Source: Flaccisagitta enflata
Taxonomy: Eukaryota > Chaetognatha > Sagittoidea > Aphragmophora
Reading direction: 5' to 3'
Length of the DNA: 64,000 nucleotides
Assembly (NCBI GenBank): GCA_965153355.1
Contig: OZ231126.1
Coordinates: 47,988,001-48,052,000, forward strand
Part shown: positions 1 through 10,576 of the stretch, one piece after another
Numbering within the stretch: the stretch's first letter is position 1
Layout: each line of letters starts with the position of its first letter
Made by a program: the position numbers and the translations under genes
The notes under the pieces: generated by a model
The model's input: the letters and a program-made list of their open reading frames with translations, nothing else
Database searches by the model: none
What the model was told of the DNA's origin: nothing

Positions 1-194
1 TCACATCAATGAGCTCCTTCAACCCAGACATATGGAGGGGAAACGTTTTGTAATCAACACAGTGAGAAACATAAAGGGAATAGGAAATTGTTTTACTGAA
101 AATTGAGTGATAAAAATTGCAAGGAGGTTCCGCAAAAAAATTCTTAATCCGCTTCCAGATGAACTTTTTTTGCATTTCCAAGAACACGGCTTCC

Positions 195-706
195 TATGCA
201 CTGTGCTTTTAAAATAATTCTGAGTGGAAAATCATATAACTGTGGGTTTTTCTGCAGTTTTGAGTATCATTGGGGTGTAAAAACATGTAGCTAGCAAAAA
301 TAAAATCATTCACCGAGCACTTTTTAAGAAATCTTCAAAAAAGAAAAAAATGAAATCCTTTTTTAATGCATATTCTATGGAGTCGTATTGACTTATTTTT
401 TGATTATATATAATTAATCCTTAAATTTTATTTTTTTATGAAACCACACAGTGCGACCTATCAAATGAAAGGAAATTTTGCAAGGATTAACAATATCTTA
501 TCAAATAATGAGTCAGTGCAAATCCTCAGAATCTGTTTTGAAAATGAACCTAATTTTTTTCCATATTGCAGATTTCTCAAAAAGCGCTCGATAAAAGATT
601 TTTTTTTTGCAAGTTATATGTTATTACACCCCAATACTACTCAAAACTGTAGAAAAACCCACAGTTATATGATTTTTCACTCAGAATTATTTTAAAAGCA
701 CAGCGT
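195..706. repeat. Foldback repeat, arms about 140 bp
   Basis: The segment at about 195-335 reappears reverse-complemented at about 566-706. Examples are AAAATAATTCTGAGTGG against its complement near 680-700, and ATTGGGGTGTAA against TTACACCCCAAT. The spacer is about 230 bp and AT-rich. No coding capacity is visible. This looks like a short foldback or MITE-type element, and the arms have diverged by scattered substitutions. Confidence 0.75.
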
Positions 707-1147
707 ATGTACATGTTTTTTGAAGAGGGCCATGTTTTTAGTTTTTTGAGTAAGTCATTTTCTATGCAAATTAAGAATTTTTTGTTAGGCTTGTCCAGTG
801 AGAAAAGAGAATTTTCTTTAAAAAAGTTGTATTCTTATCCCCATATTGATATCTTTTACACTATTTAAGTCATCCCTATGAGGTTTCCATGCAAATGCTC
901 CATGAATGTGCACCTGCCTATGTCGAGGTGCAAACGAAGATCAAAATTCATAAGTCAATCCAATTTTTTCAATATTGTAAATCTTACCAATTTAGATTTT
1001 TTTTATCAAAAAATATAATTATTATGTTGTATTAATTTTAGTTTTGCATGGAAAAGCTTTGGTAGAAAAAACAAGAGCCCTGAGAAAGCAAAAAGGGGGG
1101 AAAATATGAAGGAATTCTAAAAAGAAATGATTTTGCAACTTGACTTG

Positions 1148-1302
1148 TCTTAGGGAAAATTCTAAGACTCTCTCTGAATGTAAAATTTTGCATTTTCAAA
1201 AACATGGCCTCATTCTAAGAATATATAAGATGAGAGCCATGTTTTTAGAAATGCAAAATTGTTCAATTTGTAAAAGTCTTAGAATTTTCCCCTCACAGGT
1301 TT
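1148..1302. repeat. Near-perfect long hairpin, arms about 65 bp
   Basis: Left arm 1148-1214 contains GGGAAAATTCTAAGACT and AAAACATGGC. Right arm about 1229-1302 contains the complements GCCATGTTTTTAG and AGTCTTAGAATTTTCCC. The loop is only about 15 nt. Transcription through it would give a long stem. It could be a tiny foldback element or a pre-miRNA-like fold; nothing in the sequence decides between these. Confidence 0.7.
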
Positions 1303-2026
1303 TGAATTTTTGCTCTATCATTTTGAAAGAATCTATCACTTTGAGTGATCATTTCTTGTCTTTATCAATAAAACAAAGCAATGCCTTTATCATAACAGAT
1401 TTTTGTTTTACTAATAAGATAATTCTAGATAACAAAAATATGAATTTTATTAAGAAATTATAATCGGGTCATTAATATAGTTATAGAAAGAGTCTGAAAC
1501 CAAAACTTGTCCTTCGTTTGCACCCCGACATATGTTCTGGGAAGCTCAGTGAAAGTGTCTGATCGAATTATCTGCATATCGGTAAACAAGGGCCGGAACA
1601 TGATCGCCTTACTTTTGATGCTTGTGCAATTATTTCGGTCCGCCAGGACGCGCGAATATTTTTTTATTTTTTTTTCTCAAGTAAATAATTGCTCCAGAAT
1701 TCTCCTGTTAAGACTCCCGCATTCTACAGCAAACAAACTTTACTTATACACCATCGCATTTGGCTCAATCGGCATTTAGAAGAAGAAAGTCGCATCGAAG
1801 GGACATTGACTCTCTGGCCAACCATGGATTGACGGAACCGAAAACTAATTTGACTGTTTCTGCAGCTTTTAACTGTAATCTTGGCCCGCGTAAGTCATCG
1901 GAAATCATCACCACCAGTTACGTTGCTACGTCGACGCTTGAATGAAAGTATCTTGTCAAAACCGCGATTACGTACAAAAGGGAAAACATGATAAGAAACT
2001 GGATAGGAACGCCACAAGAGAAAAGT

Positions 2027-2031
<5 letters not shown>

Positions 2032-2089
<58 letters not shown>
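2032..2089. repeat. (GA)n microsatellite
   Basis: Uninterrupted GA dinucleotides over about 58 bp. Frames read through it give poly-Ser/Leu or poly-Arg/Glu and are not genes. Confidence 0.95.
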
Positions 2090-2090
<1 letters not shown>

Positions 2091-2901
2091 CAATAGTGTG
2101 CACAACACCAGTCAGATCTGAGGCGCGATACAATTTTTGTGTATATGAGACTTTTGTATAAGAGACATGAGCCTGAGATTTATCTAAATTTTAAGAACAA
2201 AATAAGAAAATGCCCAGGCTGAGATTCAGTTTTGGCCATTTTTTTCAAAAAATTTACCCTAGTATAATACAAAAAACAAAAAAAAAAAAATTTATTGAGA
2301 TTTTTAAAAAATATAGGTATTCTATCTTAAAAAGTAACTTTTTCTTTTAGTTTCTCTTTGAAATCAGGCATTATATTCAAATATCTATAATGTTGATCAA
2401 GTTTAAGATGCGATTGTTTTAAATAGGGTATTTTTATACAATTTAAATATTTATGAACATTAAAGAAATTAAGAACACTTTAAGAGAATTTCAGGCTCAA
2501 AACGGCCAAAAATTTAAGAACGCCCAGGCTGAGTTAAAAAAAGTTGTCTCTTATGAAAAAAAAAGTGTAGACATTCTGTTTTTACATTTTCTTCTATAGC
2601 TTTTGTAATGCTATATTGTCATCTGCATTGTCGGCATCGTCAAAATACAGGATTACTCAGCGCAATAGCTTGGCTTACGGAAGTTATCGGGAATCATCAC
2701 CATCTTTGCCCAACAGCGTGGGACATCAGTTTCGTCCGTTTTGTCGCTTCCTTGACACACAAAATCATCTCGTCGCACTAGCAGTTACAAACGGAAATCA
2801 CGATAAGAGACCGGCAAGGGAGCGCAACAAGAGAAAAGTATATCTGATATATTCTGAAAGAACAGAAAGGGTGAGAGTAAATGAGCGCGTAAATGAATAA
2901 G

Positions 2902-2904
<3 letters not shown>

Positions 2905-2941
<37 letters not shown>
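2905..2941. repeat. (GA)n microsatellite
   Basis: Pure GA run of about 36 bp, preceded by the same diverged module that precedes the GA tract at 2032. Confidence 0.95.
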
Positions 2942-2944
<3 letters not shown>

Positions 2945-4265
2945 CGTGGCTGGACGATTGGGCAGGGCGTAATGCAATAATCGCGGAATTTAAAATTCGT
3001 AATGGACCGTCGTACCGTCTGATACGCGAGAGTAGAGCTACGCGTATCCGCGACTAAAAAACGGACATCGTCTGGAAACACTCACTCGCAGAAAAATATT
3101 AAAACAGGCAAATAGGCAATAAGGTACGGCGTGTGGATGGTCAAGACGAAATGCGTTACCGACTGACCAGCGACCGATAACCAACCGACGAACCAGCTGA
3201 CGAAATTGCCTTTTGCCTGGGTGAATATCTATAAGCGCCATCATTCGGTTGCAAGGCATTTTTGTCATTTCTCCGTGAACATTTTCATTTGTAAGTACAG
3301 CGATCGTATTATCAGGTATCCTATTGGCTTTAAATGCATTCAGCATTGAATCGTAAGCATCGCATCAGCCAGTACGTGTAAGCGACCACAGCTATTCGTG
3401 AAAAGACGGTGTGCCCTAATGTTTTTCTCATTTCAGAAGCAAATTTTAGAGGTTAAGCAACGGACGAATTGTTATGATTACGTAATGGAGATCGGCGAGG
3501 AAAAAGTTGCAAAATCGTCGTGGACATAGGGAAGAGGCGTTCACCCCGCCTCTCCACACATACAGAAAACATCAACAGATAGACGGACAACGCATCTAGT
3601 CTACAACTGTAAACTTATTTTCTTTGAGTGCTTTCCCGTTAAATCCATACTTTAGGCGTATCATTCGGGTGCTTCACATAGCAAAAGTTGGTTTTTTCCT
3701 TTCGCTCTGTTTACCTATTGTGGAGTGGTCAATTTTAAGAATCTTAACATTTTTTTTATCAAAAATTGTTCATCTTCCTTTTTTTAGACAATTGTTTTTG
3801 AGGACCTACTTTGCATAATGAAGTGGGATAAAACAATATGCAGACATTATATGAATTAGCTTTTACAAATTTCTACTTTACATAGAATTATAATTCTGCT
3901 TTTTTACAAGCTCTTTCATAGCTTATGTTCTAATATTTTAGTTATTTGTTACAAATATTGTAATTTTCTAAAACAAATAAATGTCCTTTTTGTAATAAAA
4001 CTACACAGGATTTTGCTGAATTCAGGGAAATCTGTGGGAAGTTTAAGGCCAAAACAAAAACGGAAGACGGAGGAATTATGAAAAAAGGAAAATGATCATC
4101 TTCATGATTTTTGCTCCTCCACATTACCCAAGTAGGGTGAAGGGATACTCGCAGCTTTTGCTATGTGAAGCACCCTAGCGTATCATACACTTGAAAGCTT
4201 AAAAATTTCATGAAAAATTGCATTTTGAAACAGGTGAGGTTGTCATTTTAAAACTCATGACTTAT

Positions 4266-4563
4266 ATATCTCTCCGTATCTGTCTCCTCGTGTCTATCTC
4301 TCAGTCTCTCTCCATCTTTGTCTCTCCGTCTTTGTCTCTCCGTCTCTGTCTCTCCGTCTCTGTCTCTCCGTCTCAGTCTCTCCGTCTCAGTCTCTCCGTC
4401 TCAGTCTCTCTGTCTCAGTCTCTCTATCTCAGTCGCTCCATTTCTGTCTCTCCGTCTCTGTCTCTCCGTCTGTCTCTACGTCTCTCTTTCACTCTCTGTC
4501 TCTCCGTCTCTCTTTCTCTTTCTCTCTCTGTCTCTTTCTCTCTCTCTGTCTCTCTCTCACACA

Positions 4564-4657
<94 letters not shown>
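4266..4657. repeat. TC-rich array ending in pure (TC)n
   Basis: A degenerate array of TCTCCGTCTCTG-like 12-mers (about 4266-4500) grades into pure TC dinucleotides (about 4566-4657). It encodes spurious Leu-Ser or Arg-Glu repeats in both directions. The gradient from a 12 bp unit to a 2 bp unit suggests local slippage expansion. Confidence 0.9.
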
Positions 4658-4659
<2 letters not shown>

Positions 4660-5159
4660 GTTTATTTTGGTGGTCTTTGTTTTCACTTGAAATAAATGGA
4701 AGCAGTTGCATTCTTTTATTTTCTCGTTTACTGCTGGTTAACATATAACATGACGTATCCTTGGTCAAAGAGGCCCGCCTTTCATGTGCATCAGAATAAA
4801 TGGTCTAGTTAGTCGTAACTAGCAGGAAATTTCAGTATTTCAGCCCGCTAGTTAGTTAGACGCGAATTGTCGCGAGAATGCCGAAATCTACAAAGAAGTT
4901 GATTTTCTGATTAGAGAACGGTATGATCGAAAACCGTCCTATGATGTAAACCGTCTTGTTTACAAACCGTTTTGGGGCCCCGCACCAGAAATTGTGTAAT
5001 GTACATGGTGAAAAACTGGCTGTGGCAGTGAAATTCTCGTATTTATAAAAACCGAGTCTTATTTGAGCTAAAACAGAAGATAATGGTGAACTATAGATAT
5101 TAACAAGCCCAACAGGCCAACAGTCACTCGCTTCGTTTTACAGTAACGCACACTACATA

Positions 5160-5357
5160 ATCCTCCCTTCCTTCCCTCCCTTCCCTCCTTCCTTCCCACC
5201 TTCCTTCCTTCCTTCCATTCTTTCTTTTGTTCATTCTTCCCTACCTCCCTCCCCTCCCCTCCAGGGCCGTGCGTTATGTACTGGGTATTGTATCGATACA
5301 ATATTGATATGATATTGATACAATATCAATACAATATCGAATACAATATCGTGTATT
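5160..5357. repeat. Pyrimidine-rich block and ATTG/ATAC palindromic repeats
   Basis: 5160-5262 is a CCTT/CCCTCC-rich pyrimidine strand. It is followed at about 5279-5357 by short self-complementary words such as GATACAATATTG and ATATTGATAC repeated in both orientations. No gene. Confidence 0.8.
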
Positions 5358-5454
5358 CATCACCCAATACCCAACACTTTCTTCTTCACTAATCTTACAC
5401 TAGACCCAACTTATTGGACCTTAAAGTACGCAAAAAAGTCAAAATTTAAAATGT

Positions 5455-5527
5455 TACGGACTGAGGGAACGACGGACCATCCAACCAACAGAGCAAGGTG
5501 TGTAGAGTCGCACGCACGCGACTAAAA
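5455..5527 (+). repeat. Tail of dispersed repeat (GACGGACC... CGCGACTAAAA)
   Basis: This block joins GACGGACCA-type words to GTAGAGTCGCACGC and CGCGACTAAAAA. The same tail recurs at about 9326-9397, 16530-16596 and 24536-24607, and weakly near 3030-3058. It is therefore a dispersed, probably non-autonomous, repeat family. Confidence 0.65.
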
Positions 5528-5743
5528 AAAGGTTCAGGATCATGTAACAATCATGGAATTTTACCAACCCGCACTACATATACAACAATTTTGAACCCAG
5601 GAATCCAAATCTGCACTCTGCAGTCAAAAATAGTCTCAGGTCGGCATTCAGATTCCTGGGTTCAATATTGGTCTAGTACAGGGTGGGTGGAAAAATCCCA
5701 CAATTCTTACATGTTCCTGAACGTTTTAACTTTAGAAATCTTC

Positions 5744-7207
5744 GACATTTACAAAATCGGCCACGCGTTATGCTCTCGCCTGCGTCACCTGTCGGTATTG
5801 TTGTGGTGTAGCCAGGGGCAGGTGAAGATGGCGATGAGGAGATACGCGAAGAAGCCGGGAGTGTGTACGGCGTATGGGCTGTGGGAGCCGGAGATGAGGG
5901 AGCCGCCGCGGTGGCCGTGCTTGTGCGGTGACTCGGCGATGGAGGAGACGGAGGCGGTGTTGAGGTTCAAGGAGGCGGTGGCGACGGAAGACGCGAAGAA
6001 GAGGAAGGGGAAGTTGAGGATTCCGGAGTTGGAGGGGCTGTTGACGGCGGAGATGGACAGGTGGAAGAAGGTGGATACGAGGTGGAATTCGAGGGGTGAC
6101 GTGGGGCCTGAGAGAGCGGTTAGGATGCCTAACCAGTTGTGGGGTTGCCCTCTCCTTCCAGAGTGGCGTGGTGCTGGGGCAGTGGCAGTGGTGGGGCCGG
6201 AGCCGAGGGACTTGGAAGCGGATGAGGTGGTGGTGCGGAGACAGGGGGAGGGGGGAGGAGGAGGAAGAGGAGGCGCGGGGGAGATGACGAAGAAGCAGGA
6301 GAGGCAGAGGAAGAAGAACTTGAAGTTTAGGGAGAATAGGAGAAAAAGGCAGTTGGAGTATAAGGAGGAGAGAGATGGGCTGAAGGAAAAGATAGAGGAG
6401 AAGAAGAGGCAGATGGATGAGGTGAAGGCAGAGGTGGAGCGGGAGAAGAAGGAAAGGTTAGAGGAAATGCAGCGGGAAATGGAGGAGATGGAGAAGGAGA
6501 TGAAGGAGAAGGCAAAGGAGAGGAAGGAGAAGGTGAACCCCTCAAAGAGGAAGAGGAAGCAGGAGGAGGAGGGTGCAGCCGGGGGTGCTCCTGTTACCAC
6601 TCCAAAGGCTGACCCACCGACGTCGTCGTCTTCATCCTCTTCTAAGAAGAATAAGGGGAAGCACGCGGAGGGGGGGAAGGCGATGGCTGCTGCTTCGGCG
6701 GCAGATTCATCCATCCCCCCACCGGTGCCGTCCCCCAACCCTTCCAACAATGCTCGACAGACTGGCCGTGGATCTGGGTAGGTAATGGTGCGGCGCCGCG
6801 ACCACGGCAGATTTTGGTCAAATCAAACTCTGGATGAGGAGGATCTGTCGCGGCGCTACAGGGAGGCGACCCCCTTCCTCCCCAACGCGTCCTTTTTGGC
6901 ACCCTCATCGAGCTTTGAAGATTTTTTTCGCGGGGTTTGTCTTCTTGGGCAGACTGCGGCATCGGCGGCGATGGCACCTGTTGCCACATCATCGCCATCA
7001 GCGTCTCGCCCTCGACACCACGGACGCGGTGGTCAGTGTCAAGGGTATCAGCAGCGGCAGCGTCAGCAGAGACCTCCTACCGCCGATCCTGACGCGCAGC
7101 GCGCTCCGCAGCCACAAGGACAGCGTGGCGCGGCGCCTTCGCGTCGCCAGGCGCGTTTCGCGCCGCCCCTTTCGCTGTCCATTCGTCCGCTCATTCAGGT
7201 GACTTGA
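5744..7207 (+). pseudogene. BEL/Pao copy 0, 3' accessory ORF (5' truncated)
   Basis: Similarity to the accessory ORF of BEL copy 1 starts abruptly at 5744 (GACATTTACAAAATCGGCC, as at about 20986). The upstream part of the open frame (from 5498) is unrelated sequence, so the nominal start codon is not the gene's own. The product is rich in Glu/Lys/Arg, with a long predicted coiled coil encoded at about 6285-6540, then a Ser/Pro/Ala segment. Relative to copy 1 it keeps the 5' half better but lost about 30 bp near 6778, which removed the Arg-Gly segment and shifted the frame; similarity resumes to 7207. There is no membrane segment or signal peptide, so it is not an envelope protein. The function is unknown. 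Confidence 0.7.
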
Positions 7208-7279
7208 TCCTTGGTTCTTCCTCTGTTTTTTGAGGCGGGACGGTGTGACTAGGTTGGAATGGGATTCCAACGGGGGGAC

Positions 7280-7831
7280 TGTGGAATATCGTTGATATTT
7301 TGGCATTTTTGGCGCCTTTGTACTGCGATCTATTTCATTGTCCTTTCGTTGGCATTGCTATTTATTTGCTTGTGATGATATATTTGATTATCTGGATGCA
7401 TTCTTTCTTTCAGTTAATCAGTGTATTTTAACAAGCAATTCAACCTGGAAGCACTTTGGGGATTACAGTGGAACCTGTGGTGAGTGTACTTGGCTACATT
7501 TGTTGACAATTGCTTGAATTGGTTAAGATAGTTATGATGATGCACTAGCTAGTTAGAAGTAGGTTTTAACCAATCCCTTTTCCCCCCCTCTCTTTTGTTT
7601 CTTTCTCTTTCTCTTCCTGTATATAATAGTTTAAATACACTTTCTTACCTAGATATCAGTGATAGTATCCACAGACTGACGATGGGAACAACGCCACCGG
7701 AAGTGACGTTATCAGCGCAATTGGCGTGGTGATGGCGTTGTCAGACCGGACGTGGCGTCTTCAACCGGAAGTTGCGTGGACGACGAGATCCTGATGACGG
7801 TACGAGACAGTATTTTCTACGGTTCTTTACA
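7280..7831 (+). repeat. BEL family-1 LTR (3' LTR of copy 0)
   Basis: A 552 bp repeat starting TGTGGAATATCG and ending TTCTTTACA (TG...CA). It is preceded by a polypurine tract (AACGGGGGGAC). Near-identical copies lie at 22520-23068 and, interrupted by a MITE, at 40585-42026. A pyrimidine tract plus CAG at 7411-7413 and CTGTG|GTGAGT at 7475-7485 bound a 66 nt exon-like interval, 7414-7479. A TATAATAGTTTAAATA motif lies near 7621. The bases just after it are CTCTG, matching the base string before the 5' LTRs, as expected for a 5 bp target duplication. Confidence 0.88.
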
Positions 7832-7911
7832 CTCTGTGTCCCTCTGTGTCCCTCCATGTCCCTCTGTGTCCCTCCGTGTCCCTCTGTGTCTCTATAAGAG
7901 GGCCCGTCCCA
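7832..7911 (+). repeat. Minisatellite remnant (GTGTCCCTCTG unit)
   Basis: About seven GTGTCCCTCY 10-mers followed by CTCTATAAGAGGGCCCGTCC. This is the right-hand piece of the minisatellite into which the BEL family-1 element inserted; the left-hand piece precedes each 5' LTR. Confidence 0.85.
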
Positions 7912-8230
7912 CCGTCTCCAGGTTGACGCACAAAATGAATTTTCGGCTTCCAGATACTTTTCCGCAAAAGTGATAGTCATTAAATTTGTTGGGTACAGTG
8001 AAAAATAAAGAAAGAATAAACTCCGCCAATTTTTTAACTTTTTTTCTTTTCCTTTTTATCTAATTATCAATTTTTATCAATTGAACGTCATTCAATATGT
8101 GTCTACAAGACGAGATGACAAAAGCTGCTGATGCTACCCCTTTCAACAACCCTTGGACCGCAGTTGATGAACTATGCCGAGCGACGCGCCATCGACGTGG
8201 TTTTGGAATGCAACTTATTTGAAGGATAAT

Positions 8231-8345
8231 AGTCGCAAAAGCGTTAGATGTTCAGCGGTACCCATTGCCCCTATGTGAGTATATGTAGGTGTGTGATGGT
8301 GAGAGGGGCAGCGGCCCCAAAGGGGCCGATGACCTACACATAGTA
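8231..8345 (+). repeat. Dispersed repeat R, copy 1
   Basis: Begins AGTCGCAAAAGCGTTAGATG, passes through CAGCGGTACCC and TTGCCCCTATG, and ends in a small palindrome GGCCCCAAAGGGGCC followed by GATGACC. Related copies lie at 23459-23573, 10577-10619, 25787-25829 and 52252-52714 (minus). The palindrome gives the recurring translated word HRPLWGRCP on the opposite strand, which is not a protein motif. Confidence 0.75.
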
Positions 8346-8357
8346 AGTTTTGAAGCT

Positions 8358-8428
8358 CAGACAGACAGACAGGCAGACAGACAGACAGACAGACAGAGAG
8401 GAAACAAAGTTGGGGAGAGAGCGAGCGC

Positions 8429-8504
<76 letters not shown>

Positions 8505-8508
8505 GAGA
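8358..8508. repeat. (CAGA)n and (GA)n compound microsatellite
   Basis: A CAGACAGA tetranucleotide run at 8358-8398 is followed by a mostly pure GA run at about 8431-8508. The second flank copy has the same compound tract at 23585-23719 with different repeat counts, as expected for slippage after duplication. Confidence 0.95.
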
Positions 8509-8775
8509 GCTTGCTGTTGAAATGATATCATTCATATGATGTGTTTTTAGGTGCGCCAAAGCACCTCCATAATCGGCATTGTTGCTTGGTCGGTCGGTTG
8601 GTTGGTCTGTTGGTCGGTTGGTCTGTTGGTTGGTCGTTCGACGATCCACACGGCGTACCTTTTTGGCCTACTTGGCATTGTTTGTTGATATGTTCATATG
8701 CATTTTCCGCAATGAGAAATGTCACCCTCCATTAAAAAATAAATCGGAAATTTTCTTCCAGGGAAAAACCCATTT

Positions 8776-9237
8776 TTGGAGAAATACATGCATCGCGATT
8801 CGCCTTTTTACGAAACTATCTTTGAGCCTAACAAAGAATTGGACACGGGCACGCTAACAATTTTCCAGGTGATGTGCACCGCTCTCGCCAAATTCTTCCG
8901 AGTCGCTGTCAAAGAATTCCTCCCGGGTGGAGAGTTCGAGAATTTGGACGCCAATGACGTCAAAGGTGTGCCGACGCACAGTAAATTCCCGGAGTGGATG
9001 TTTGGATACTGGAGGATGCTCATGAACTACATGCCTAACGTCGGCACACTTACGGCGGAGGCGTTCACGCTGTTTGTCCGCAACAACACTTACGAATGGA
9101 TCAAAGCAAAGGGAGATGAGGAACGCCATGCAATCATCCGGCAATGTCAATGTTCCAATGCTTCGGAAGAAGTACAAAGAACGTCAAGTAACAAAAAAAG
9201 GGCCGGATACACGGCTCCTAAAGAAGCATGCAGTTAG
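8776..9237 (+). CDS. Unrecognised 153-residue ORF in duplicated flank
   Basis: I do not recognise this protein. It is acidic to neutral and rich in aromatic residues, with a dense central patch (about residues 70-115) containing HSKFPEWMFGYWRMLMNY, then TLTAEAFTLFVRNN. The composition is protein-like and the copy at 23986-24447 keeps the frame with only a few differences. A splice-acceptor-like TTTTCTTCCAG lies about 20 bases upstream, so it may be an exon of a transposon or host gene and not a complete gene. The codon bias resembles the BEL coding regions more than the AT-rich surroundings. Function unknown; it may be a remnant of a larger mobile-element protein. Confidence 0.4.
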   Translation: MEKYMHRDSPFYETIFEPNKELDTGTLTIFQVMCTALAKFFRVAVKEFLPGGEFENLDANDVKGVPTHSKFPEWMFGYWRMLMNYMPNVGTLTAEAFTLFVRNNTYEWIKAKGDEERHAIIRQCQCSNASEEVQRTSSNKKRAGYTAPKEACS

Positions 9238-9249
9238 GCAGGGTCTAAC

Positions 9250-9397
9250 AACACATATAGGTTGGGGCATTTGTGCTAAAACCGCCCGTAAATGCTAAAA
9301 CTGCCCGTAAATGCCAAAACACTAGGCGTGATGGATCGATGGACCGACGGACCAATGGACATGGGGGGATATAAATTTTCGTGCACGCGACTAAAAA
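9250..9397 (+). repeat. Dispersed repeat with ATGGACCGACGGACC and CGCGACTAAAAA tail
   Basis: Imperfect repeats of CTAAAACCGCCCGTAAATG are followed by GATCGATGGACCGACGGACC and a GTGCACGCGACTAAAAA terminus. This is the same family as the tails at 5455-5527 and 16530-16596. The stretch 9398-9592 that follows is AT-rich with GAATGAATGA-like short repeats and no gene. Confidence 0.6.
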
Positions 9398-9592
9398 TAG
9401 AAAACTATAGTGTCCCTAACATGTTCCACTGTCAAAAAATTAGTGCAAGTGAAATATACATATATGGATGACCATACATTGATGAGTGAACATACAGTTG
9501 AATAGAGGCAATTTTTGTTTGATGAATGAATGATAAATGAATAAAGAAATGACCCAACTAATTAACAAACAAATGTATTTACAAATGAACAA

Positions 9593-10492
9593 TCAAACAA
9601 ACATGAACGATTGAAGAAAAGAATAAATGAATGAGGGAAAATAATGACCAATTTTAAGCAATGCAGTAATTTGATTTTTAGGCGGAGGTGCTGCGAATTT
9701 GTCAGGACAATCTACAAAAAGAATGCCAACAATTCTCTCTCGAGGATCCATTGCGTACGCCATCTCCTGGCTCCTCTTCCTCGTAAAGAAATCTGTGGCC
9801 TCATCTGCCATTTTCCTAGAAAACAATTTTTTCCATGGAATTGCAGACCCGTCTGGTGCGTATATCCTTCCATCCAAAAACCTTTCGTACTTACATATGG
9901 GCTTGTCATCCGTTGAGCAGCGCGTCGCCCAATCTGACAAATTTAACCGCGTTTCTATGAATAGAACCCGAAAGTTAAACTTTTGCAGCCCCATGACACG
10001 TCTTGCCAAATTTTTAGGCACCGCCTCCAACGAACTCCATTGTCGTACTGTAGAATTATCTACCAATGAATACCAACAGTGTCCCGACAAATAGTGCTCA
10101 AATTTGCGCGTGGTCTCTTAGAGAGCCACGAGCTCAAAGAGCCATATTGGCCACGCGCTCATTGAATCATCAATACGTCTACTCCAACATGCCACAATAT
10201 GCAAATATCTCTTTGTTGGGTCAAGCTTTGAGCTTGGCAGAGGATACAATGCCTGTGTAATTATGCCAGAAATGCTTGTAGTGCTCGAGTCCGTCCATAC
10301 AAGTGTCACGGCTTTTGGGTTGTTTGTTATAGTGCGTATTACGCCCACTGTATCGTCCAACAGATAGGCCTTCAATTCCTCGAAAGCTTTTGTATCCACG
10401 GGTGACGGCTTAAATAGCACAGTGGGGTGCCCAAGCCTTCTGAGGTGCGATAACTTTTCTGATAATAACAGGGCCACGGGCATAAAATACAA
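9593..10492 (-). pseudogene. Reverse transcriptase/RNase H fragment, LTR-retroelement type
   Basis: Two ORFs lie in the same minus-strand frame (10492-10118, then 10090-9593), separated by one in-frame TAA. The N-terminal part resembles the RT thumb/connection (KAFEELKAYLL). It is followed by an RNase H fold with candidate catalytic residues in TLVWTDSS (Asp), LFELVAL (Glu) and SLVDNSTVRQW (Asp), and then NLSDWATR, the usual end of that domain in Ty3/Gypsy-type polyproteins. No integrase or protease accompanies it. The same stop codon is present in the second copy (24803-25702), so the fragment was already dead before the duplication. Exact superfamily placement is uncertain. Confidence 0.65.
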
Positions 10493-10576
10493 AAAAAACG
10501 CTGCCCTGACACCCTCACGTCATAATCGAGCAAATGAGCAAGCCGTGAAAAAAGTTGTATTGTTTCTCCTTTTTTT

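Larger units (their letters stand above)
1..5743. other. Gene-free AT-rich stretch with repeats
   Basis: No open frame here has a recognisable protein signature. The stretch holds two foldback structures near 195-1302, two GA microsatellites, a long TC-rich block, a pyrimidine-rich block and palindromic AT repeats, each listed separately. A degenerate duplicated module precedes both GA tracts: roughly 1885-2030 and 2680-2850 share an ATCATCACCA core and a second shared core ending in ACAAGAGAAAAGTA. I see no gene. Confidence 0.7.

Noticed and set aside
2100-2600. Possible MITE with ATAAGAGACA inverted ends near 2155 and 2560
   Set aside because: Only about 10 bp match and the interior shows weak direct rather than inverted similarity; no target duplication found.
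4218-4768. Leu/Ser-rich and Arg/Glu-rich ORFs on both strands
   Set aside because: Products of the TC microsatellite and its degenerate 12-mer flank; no protein signature outside the repeat.
5785-6750. 321-residue minus-strand ORF
   Set aside because: Antisense shadow of the GA-rich coiled-coil coding region; Phe/Ser-rich composition comes from complementing Lys/Glu codons.
8311-8345. Transcription terminator (GC hairpin GGCCCC...GGGGCC)
   Set aside because: The palindrome is part of dispersed repeat R, occurs in many contexts and has no T-run; rho-independent terminators are not expected in this genome.
8215-8735. Several ORFs through CAGA/GA and GGTTGGTCGG repeats
   Set aside because: Low-complexity reading frames that mirror each other on the two strands; same in the second copy at 23.4-23.9 kb.
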